DNA of 9,833 nt from SXXH01 sp041165735. GTDB lineage: Bacteria; Planctomycetota; UBA1135; GCA-002686595. How positions within the stretch are numbered: the stretch's first letter is position 1; the number at the start of each line of letters is the position of its first letter. The notes below the pieces were generated by a model. That model was not told where the DNA came from and ran no database searches. It saw nothing but the letters and a program-made list of their open reading frames with translations. The stretch covers positions 1-9,833 of the forward strand of contig JBKDQQ010000128.1 of assembly GCA_046341775.1 (NCBI GenBank), read 5' to 3'. This document shows, one piece after another, positions 4,762-9,833 of the stretch. Position numbers and translations under genes: made by a program.

Positions 4762-7728
4762 ATGCCGCCCGCGCGACCGAGCACCCGAGCATCGAGCTGG
4801 CCGAACAGCTGCGCAGCCGCCTGTCGAGGCGCCATCCTCTTCGTGGCCGCTTGGTGCGGGCTGGATTCGAGCGCGCAGGCCCAATCCAACGTGCGTGCAT
4901 GGTCCGCGGCGGGGCAGGTGTTCGTCGTTTGGACCGTCGATGCCAATCCGCCGCTCGCGTACGAAATCCATCGCTCGGCGACCCCCCTCGCCTCGACGAC
5001 CCAGGGCGTGCTGGCCGGACGCGTCTTCGAACCCGAATGGAGCGGAGCACGGCTCAAGATCGGCAATCCGGGCGCGACTTGGCGAGTCCCGACAGCGGGC
5101 GGGGGCACCTATCAGTTGGCCGCCAACGAGGGACTCTTCGTCCACACCCCGCGCGCCAGCGGCAACGAGCACTACTCCGTCGTTCGCCTGGGCGCCACCA
5201 CGGTCACGGCCGCCAACCGCACCGCTGGCGCCGTGGCCGTGGGCTACGACCCCGTGAATCAGCCCGTGTCGTGCCATCCGCAAACCACGGGCACGACCAA
5301 CCAAGGCTATCCGTTCCGCACTTGGGCCATGTGGGTGGACGGGCGCGACGACAACACCGCTGCGCGGCCCGACTTCCCGGTGCTCGCCAACGCCGCCAAG
5401 GCCGGAGCTCCGCATGTGTTCACGGTGTTCGAGCCGAGGGCGGGCTTGCCGAGCGGGCCCTACACGGCAACCGTGTGCTTGCACGGTGGTGGACAGAACG
5501 GAAGCCACTGGGCCTGGGCTCCCGAGTCGTTCCACTACGCCAACGACGAAGCGACGCCGGTGCAAGGCGTCACGATCGCGATGGACGACCGCCTGTTCGT
5601 GTCGAGCAACGGAGTCGTGAGCCTCGACAGGCCGACGAATTGGTTCGGTTGGCATCCCGGGCTGGACCCCATGCAGAACACGGTGCCCGCCGGCACCGCC
5701 ATCGTGGTCCCCTACACGCTGCGCCGATTGATGTGGACCATCGACTGGCTGCAGACGCGCTCGCCCTACGCCATCGACGCGCAACGCACTTCGGTCATGG
5801 GCAACTCGATGGGCGGCGCGGGCACCTTGCTGTTGAGCCGCTACCGGCCCGAACGATTCAGCAGCGCCACGGCGTTCGTGCCGCAGCACTACACGCCCGA
5901 GACGGGCCAGCGCTTGTTCGGCACGCCCACGCAGAACCTCGCGACGGCGGAGATCGGCCCCGGTGGAGCGCCGCTGCGGGTCAACGACTTCTTCGATCCC
6001 GCGGTGCGGCTGTCGGTCCAGTCGCGCGACTACTGCGTGACACGCATCTTCCGCGGTCGGCGCGACACGGCCGTCGAGTGGGGCGCGCTGACCTTGCAGT
6101 TGTTCCGCGAGATGGACGAAGGACGCTTCGGCACGCACCTGTATTGGGACAACCGCGACCACACGGCGTCCGATTGGACCTCGGACGACCCCGCCATCGC
6201 CGGCATCGACATCGGCGAGTGGGTGCATCCGGTGCGCACTTCGCGCTCGGGCGCCCCGTACCAGGCCCGCTATCGAGCGAACCAGTCCTACCCGGGGTTC
6301 TTCGGAGACGACCAGGACCCGGCCACGGCAGGGAGGCAGCCGGGCATGGGCAACGGATCGCCCGACGACGGAGCGCCGTGGGGCACTTGGGGCGGATACT
6401 ACGACTGGGACCTCGACACCATCTTCGATGCACCCACAGGATGGGCGTGCAGCCTGCATCTGATCGGCCTGTCGAGCACGAGCGTCGACAACTTCCCCGG
6501 GACGAGGGCGAGGACCAGCCTCGTCGTGCGCAAGCCGCGACGCTTCGTGCCCGTCGCGGGCACCACCGTGGCGTGGCAGTTGCGCGCCATCGGCTCGGAT
6601 GCGGTGCTCCAGTCCGGCCTCGTCGGGGCGGAGCCGGATGGCGCCGTCATGGTGGTCGACCTCGAAATCCCGAGGGATCCGACGCGCGTGCGACTCGAGC
6701 TCCAGGCGTCGGGGGCGCCGCGCCTCGGAGACCTCGACGGCGACGGGACGATCGGGCCCGTCGACCTGGCCATGATGCAAGCGGCTCCCGTCGACTTGGA
6801 CGGCGATGGCGTGGCGAACATCGCGGACGCCCAATTGCTGGAGCTGCACTTGACGCGGAACTGGTGTCCGTTCGACGCGGACGGCGATGGCTCGGCGAAC
6901 TGCGGCGATCTGTGTCCGCAGGATCCCGCCAAGACGACTCCGGGTGCGTGCGGATGCGGAGTCGCCGACACGGATGCGGATGGCGATGGAGTGCCGGACT
7001 GCAACGACAACTGCGACGCGGCACCCAACGGCAGCCAAGCCGACCAGGATGGCGATGGAGTGGGCGACGCCTGCGACAACTGCGTGCTCGTGCCCGATCC
7101 ATCCCAAGCGGACTGCGACGGCGACGCGCTGGGCGATGCGTGCGAGCTCGCGGCTGGGGCTGCCGACTGCAACGGCAACGGCATTCCCGACAGCTGCGAT
7201 CTCGCCAGCGGCGCTTCGAGCGACATCAACTCGACCGGCGTACCCGACGAGTGCGAGCCCAGTGGCGGCGCGCCGTTCTGCCTCGGGGATGGAGGATGTC
7301 CCTGCGGCAACAACACGCCGATCGGCTCGAATGGAGGCTGCTTGAACGCGCTGGGTGCATCCGCCGTGGTCGAGGCGATCGGCATGGCCAGCTTGGGCGC
7401 CGACACGATCGCCTTGGCGGGTCGAGGCATGCCCGACAGCTCGGCGCTCTACTTCCAAGGCAGCGCACGGCAGGGTGGAGGATCCGGTACGCCCTTCGGC
7501 GACGGCAAGCGCTGCGCGGGTGGCACCATCGTGCGGTTGGGCACCAAGATCAACAGCGCAGGCGCGTCGCACTATCCGACGACGGGCGACCTGCCAGTGG
7601 CGACGAAGGGCATGGTCGTCGTCCCCGGCACGCGCACGTATCAAGTCTGGTATCGCAACGCCGCGGCGTACTGCACCCCCGCCACCTTCAACCTCACGAA
7701 CGGCCTGCAGTTGCAGTGGGGTCCTTGA
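4762..7728 (+). CDS. Secreted modular esterase: alpha/beta hydrolase, dockerin, thrombospondin type 3 repeats and planctomycete-type C-terminal module
   Basis: With the ATG at 4762 the protein has 988 residues and a good signal peptide (CRGAILFVAAWCGL, then DSSAQA; cleavage near residue 40). In-frame starts exist farther upstream (4465, 4720), but they add a non-signal extension. Residues 41-150 look Fn3-like and beta-rich. Residues about 215-520 form an alpha/beta hydrolase: LHGGGQNG with His241 (oxyanion region), GNSMGG with Ser349 as nucleophile, and candidate Asp435 (RGRRDTAV) and His467 (DNRDHTAS). A beta-rich stretch follows (about 550-652). Residues 657-700 are a type I dockerin with two calcium loops, DLDGDGTIGPVD and DLDGDGVANIAD. 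Residues 702-833 carry thrombospondin type 3 repeats (DADGDGVPDC, DQDGDGVGDAC) and DCNGNGIPDSCD plus a degenerate SDINSTGVPDEC copy. Residues 839-988 are the six-cysteine module shared with the YVTN protein. The hydrolase resembles PHB-depolymerase/CE1-type esterases; substrate unknown. Start spacing is poorly supported (only GAGA at 4750-4753). Confidence 0.93.
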   Translation: MPPARPSTRASSWPNSCAAACRGAILFVAAWCGLDSSAQAQSNVRAWSAAGQVFVVWTVDANPPLAYEIHRSATPLASTTQGVLAGRVFEPEWSGARLKIGNPGATWRVPTAGGGTYQLAANEGLFVHTPRASGNEHYSVVRLGATTVTAANRTAGAVAVGYDPVNQPVSCHPQTTGTTNQGYPFRTWAMWVDGRDDNTAARPDFPVLANAAKAGAPHVFTVFEPRAGLPSGPYTATVCLHGGGQNGSHWAWAPESFHYANDEATPVQGVTIAMDDRLFVSSNGVVSLDRPTNWFGWHPGLDPMQNTVPAGTAIVVPYTLRRLMWTIDWLQTRSPYAIDAQRTSVMGNSMGGAGTLLLSRYRPERFSSATAFVPQHYTPETGQRLFGTPTQNLATAEIGPGGAPLRVNDFFDPAVRLSVQSRDYCVTRIFRGRRDTAVEWGALTLQLFREMDEGRFGTHLYWDNRDHTASDWTSDDPAIAGIDIGEWVHPVRTSRSGAPYQARYRANQSYPGFFGDDQDPATAGRQPGMGNGSPDDGAPWGTWGGYYDWDLDTIFDAPTGWACSLHLIGLSSTSVDNFPGTRARTSLVVRKPRRFVPVAGTTVAWQLRAIGSDAVLQSGLVGAEPDGAVMVVDLEIPRDPTRVRLELQASGAPRLGDLDGDGTIGPVDLAMMQAAPVDLDGDGVANIADAQLLELHLTRNWCPFDADGDGSANCGDLCPQDPAKTTPGACGCGVADTDADGDGVPDCNDNCDAAPNGSQADQDGDGVGDACDNCVLVPDPSQADCDGDALGDACELAAGAADCNGNGIPDSCDLASGASSDINSTGVPDECEPSGGAPFCLGDGGCPCGNNTPIGSNGGCLNALGASAVVEAIGMASLGADTIALAGRGMPDSSALYFQGSARQGGGSGTPFGDGKRCAGGTIVRLGTKINSAGASHYPTTGDLPVATKGMVVVPGTRTYQVWYRNAAAYCTPATFNLTNGLQLQWGP
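7276..7725 (+). other. C-terminal module, copy 2 (150 residues, six cysteines)
   Basis: This codes for residues 839-988 of the modular esterase, starting FCLGDGGCPCGNN and ending QWGP. It is homologous to copy 1 at 2876-3334 on the opposite strand, with the six cysteines in register and no gap after CPCGNN. The 27 bases at 7494-7520 are an exact inverted match to 3081-3107. The two copies are attached to unrelated N-terminal architectures (propeller versus hydrolase-dockerin), which marks this as an independent, portable module. Confidence 0.85.
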
Positions 7729-7970
7729 GCCGAGGAGCGCACGAGCGTCGACGGCCCTTGCCTCGCCGCGCACTCGGGCTGCCTGCACCTCGAACCCGCC
7801 CGTGCACGAGCAGTTCGACCCGGGCAGCGGCAAGCACGACGACGACAACGCGAACGGCAGCCGGGGCCTGCACCATCCCCCATCTCGAGAGTCTTCATCC
7901 CCGGCGTCGCGCACCATGCGCGGCAGGTTGGCGGCCATCGGCCTTGCCACCGCTGCGCTGAGCGTCGAAC
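7729..7970. other. Intergenic region upstream of the Asp-box gene
   Basis: These 242 bases lie between two genes on the same strand. I see no convincing protein-coding frame and no U-tailed terminator. A TGA at 7959-7961 is in frame with the downstream gene and fixes its start at 7971 or later. Pairing of CCCGG near 7820 with CCGGG near 7860 is possible but spans a long loop. The gap is long enough for a separate promoter, but I see no clear -10/-35 pair. Confidence 0.5.
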
Positions 7971-7994
7971 ATGGCCTGCAACGCCATGTTCGAC
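7964..7994 (+). promoter_or_regulatory. Perfect 12-bp inverted repeat spanning both candidate start codons
   Basis: GTCGAACATGGC (7964-7975), a 7-base loop CTGCAAC (7976-7982), and GCCATGTTCGAC (7983-7994) form a perfect 12-bp stem. The first candidate ATG (7971-7973) lies in the 5' arm and the second (7986-7988) in the 3' arm, so in mRNA both would be paired. The absence of a T run, and its overlap with the start of an open frame, argue against an intrinsic terminator. It could be a translation-occluding structure or, as DNA, a binding site for a dimeric regulator. Confidence 0.6.
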
Positions 7995-9833
7995 CCCCCC
8001 CGCTGGTCGCTCGCCCTCTGGGCTTTCGTCTGCCTGCTCCTCTGCGCCGATGTCGTGGGCGCTCAAGCACCCGACGACCCGCAAGTTGGCGGCGCCATCG
8101 TACGCACGGGCAGCGGATGGGTGTACCTGGGAAACAGGAAGTTGTGGGCCGTCGATGCGCAAGGCGCGGCGACCGTCGTGGAGGTGCGCTCGGCGGACGG
8201 CGTGGAGATGCAATGGCCGCGCAAGGTCGCGGGTTCGACGCGAGGATTCGCCCTGTGGCACGACACGAACCTGACTTGGTTTGGCGCGAACACCAAGGAC
8301 ACTCTCGCAGGCATCGAGAATGTGGTGATGGCCCCTTCGGGGGAGACGGTCGTGGCCGCCGGCACGATCGCGAGCGAGAGCGGCGATGGCGAACAACTGG
8401 CGGTGATTGAGCTTGGCGCCGACGGGCGCTGGATCGTCCACCGCACGCAGTTCACGCAAGTCGAGACGCGCGGCCTCGACCGCAGGGACGGCCACTGGCA
8501 CCTCATGATCACGCGCTGGCTCGAGGCTGATCAACTGGAGGCTGAATACGGCATCAAGCGCGACAGCGAGGGCGAGGAGCAACCCGGGCAGTCGATGCTG
8601 GAGTTGTGGACATCGAGCGATGCCGTGGCGTGGCAACGCTGCGAACTGCCGGAAAAAGCGCGCCTGTTGACCCACGTCGGCGAAGCGTCCTTCGCGTCCT
8701 ATCGCGGCACGCTCGTCGCCTCGATCGGGGGCCTCGTGCTGCAGGCCGTCGCGCCACGCACCTTCGTGGGCATCGACCGCGAGGGGCTGGCTGCGCCGCA
8801 AAGGGACGAGACCCTTTGGGTGGATGGCGAGACGCTGCACGCGACCGAGCGTGGGCGGTGGCGCAGCACGCGCAACTTGCGCACGTGGTCCGTGCGCACC
8901 GGGAGCGAGCGCATTCCCATGCCGACGATCGCAGCGCTGCACGATGGCAAGCTGATGTCGATCGTGCTCGACAAGCAATCGTCCCGCATCGTCGAAACGG
9001 ATGCCGAAGCGCTGTTCGAGCCCGCCTTTGGCGGCAAGTTGCCGGCCCCTGCCGGCCTCGAGCGGATCGAGATCCCAGGTGGCGACGTGTACAGCGCGCC
9101 GATCTGGAACGGAACGAGCCTCGTGATCGCCACCAAGCGCGGTCTGCACCGCTCTCAGGACGGCGTCCGGTGGCGGAGCATCTCCGAGTGGCGCGCGAAG
9201 ACGATGTTCGACCTGCCCGCCTTGCTGCCCCTGTCGGGAGGCGTTCTGGGATGGACGCTCGGCATGCCTGAATGCCGCAGCTGGGACACCCTCACGCTAG
9301 CCGAGGTCCGGCCGAACGACTTCGGGTATGGACGCATCTACACACCGGACTTCAACGGGGTGCTGGGTGCCAGCGACGGCAGGATGCTCGCGTTCCTCGC
9401 GAGCCCGCCCAAGGACACGGGAGACGGCACGGGATGGACGCTGCGCGCGAGCGTCGACCAAGGCGCGACATGGACGCAGCGAGCGGCCCCGGTGCGCAAG
9501 CCGAGCCATTTCGAGCATGGTCCGTTTGGTTGGACGGTGCTCGGGATCGACCTGCAGGGCGAACAGAAGGTGCTGGCCTTGAGCGGCGACCTGGTCGATT
9601 GGCGCACGCTCGAGCTGCCCAAGGTGCACTTGTACGACCTGAACGAGGCTTGCCAGGTAGGCGGACGCTTGCATGTGCTCGGGGCCACGGCTGAGGCTCA
9701 ACGACTCGCGGACTCGGATCAGAGTCCGTTCTCGACCACTCTCGACGGCACCAGCTGGTCGACGCGGATGCTCCCGGTCGGGCTCAACGCGCAGCTCGTG
9801 GTGGACGGGACGCGCCTGTGGGTCGTCGAGGGG
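7971..9833 (+). CDS. Secreted Asp-box beta-propeller-like protein, 3' end outside window
   Basis: The frame runs from ATG 7971 with no stop to the last base (621 residues so far); an in-frame TGA at 7959-7961 excludes earlier starts. A second in-frame ATG is at 7986. Both give the same signal peptide (RWSLALWAFVCLLLCADVVGA, probable cleavage near residue 31). The rest is beta-rich, with Asp-box-type turns: a canonical SVDQGATW (residues 494-501), and looser SQDGVRW (395-401), TLDGTSW (590-596) and SSDAVAW (215-221). The aligned tryptophans 221, 306, 401, 501 and 596 are 85-100 residues apart, which suggests a regular propeller or paired-blade repeat. Asp boxes occur in sialidases, BNR proteins, Ycf48-like and VPS10-type propellers; they are structural, so no enzymatic activity can be assigned. 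I do not recognise a specific family. Whether it also ends in the six-cysteine module cannot be seen here. The start is unusual: it is buried in a hairpin and followed by eight C. Confidence 0.88.
   Translation, partial: MACNAMFDPPRWSLALWAFVCLLLCADVVGAQAPDDPQVGGAIVRTGSGWVYLGNRKLWAVDAQGAATVVEVRSADGVEMQWPRKVAGSTRGFALWHDTNLTWFGANTKDTLAGIENVVMAPSGETVVAAGTIASESGDGEQLAVIELGADGRWIVHRTQFTQVETRGLDRRDGHWHLMITRWLEADQLEAEYGIKRDSEGEEQPGQSMLELWTSSDAVAWQRCELPEKARLLTHVGEASFASYRGTLVASIGGLVLQAVAPRTFVGIDREGLAAPQRDETLWVDGETLHATERGRWRSTRNLRTWSVRTGSERIPMPTIAALHDGKLMSIVLDKQSSRIVETDAEALFEPAFGGKLPAPAGLERIEIPGGDVYSAPIWNGTSLVIATKRGLHRSQDGVRWRSISEWRAKTMFDLPALLPLSGGVLGWTLGMPECRSWDTLTLAEVRPNDFGYGRIYTPDFNGVLGASDGRMLAFLASPPKDTGDGTGWTLRASVDQGATWTQRAAPVRKPSHFEHGPFGWTVLGIDLQGEQKVLALSGDLVDWRTLELPKVHLYDLNEACQVGGRLHVLGATAEAQRLADSDQSPFSTTLDGTSWSTRMLPVGLNAQLVVDGTRLWVVEG
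7994..8001 (+). repeat. C8 homopolymer just after the start codon
   Basis: Eight consecutive C cover the Asp-Pro-Pro-Arg codons, 2-3 codons after the ATG at 7986 and before the hydrophobic core of the signal peptide. Gain or loss of one base would shift the frame and abolish the product. Runs of this length are uncommon but can occur by chance in GC-rich DNA. Confidence 0.6.

Noticed and set aside
2877..5108. A minus-strand frame open from 5108 through the double-hydrolase gene, as if one 1436-residue protein
   Set aside because: The part above 2876 is out of frame with the well-supported YVTN gene and antisense to the modular esterase. Its translation is Arg/Ala/Gly-rich with no domain, and a signal peptide and ATGA overlap place the real start at 2876.
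7964..7994. The 12-bp inverted repeat as an intrinsic terminator or a LexA-type SOS box
   Set aside because: No T run follows in either direction, and it lies over the start of an open gene. The CGAAC and GTTCG half-sites are 17 bases apart, not the short spacing of a CGAAC-N4-GTTCG box.
4282..8070. Very long minus-strand open frame (over 1200 residues) and a similarly long plus-strand frame at 4335-7961
   Set aside because: Both are shadows of the modular esterase caused by GC-rich codon use; their translations are low-complexity Arg/His/Ala-rich and carry no motif, signal or plausible start context.

Overview
The window is a dense, GC-rich stretch coding for secreted proteins. It most resembles an environmental Planctomycetota genome, probably a deep-branching marine or freshwater lineage. 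Three features suggest this. Two proteins end in the same cysteine-containing C-terminal module (start FCLGDG, then CPCGNN, later YQ.WYRNAAA.CTP.TFNLTNG), which I recall from planctomycete secreted proteins. One protein carries the DCNGNGIPD-type repeats together with a dockerin and thrombospondin type 3 repeats. Shine-Dalgarno sequences are weak throughout. The taxonomic call is inference from protein style; no rRNA or marker gene is present.

Layout, left to right. (1) At 1-786 (+) lies the 3' part of a sialate-O-acetylesterase (SASA/SGNH) type gene whose catalytic positions look substituted. (2) It converges, with 11 bases between stop codons, on a minus-strand pair. In that pair a YVTN beta-propeller protein (4489 down to 2873) is followed through a 4-base ATGA overlap by a secreted protein with two alpha/beta-hydrolase domains in tandem (2876 down to 798). 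(3) A 272-base divergent intergenic region (4490-4761) separates the pair from (4) a 988-residue secreted modular esterase (4762-7728, +): signal peptide, Fn3-like stretch, alpha/beta hydrolase, beta-rich region, dockerin, thrombospondin type 3 and DCNGNG repeats, and the same C-terminal module as the YVTN protein. (5) A 242-base gap (7729-7970) leads to (6) a secreted Asp-box beta-propeller-like protein that starts at 7971 or 7986 and stays open to the right edge. Both possible start codons of this last gene lie in the arms of a perfect 12-bp inverted repeat, followed at once by a run of eight C.

Taken together, every gene product except possibly the first (its N-terminus is outside the window) has a visible export signal. 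The set is two beta-propeller proteins, one of them possibly sialidase-like in fold, and three hydrolase-type proteins with four hydrolase domains in all. A plausible reading is an extracellular or cell-surface locus for binding and de-esterifying polymers, with the shared C-terminal module acting as a sorting, anchoring or assembly tag. That functional reading is inference. I see no tRNA, rRNA, CRISPR array, insertion sequence or phage gene.
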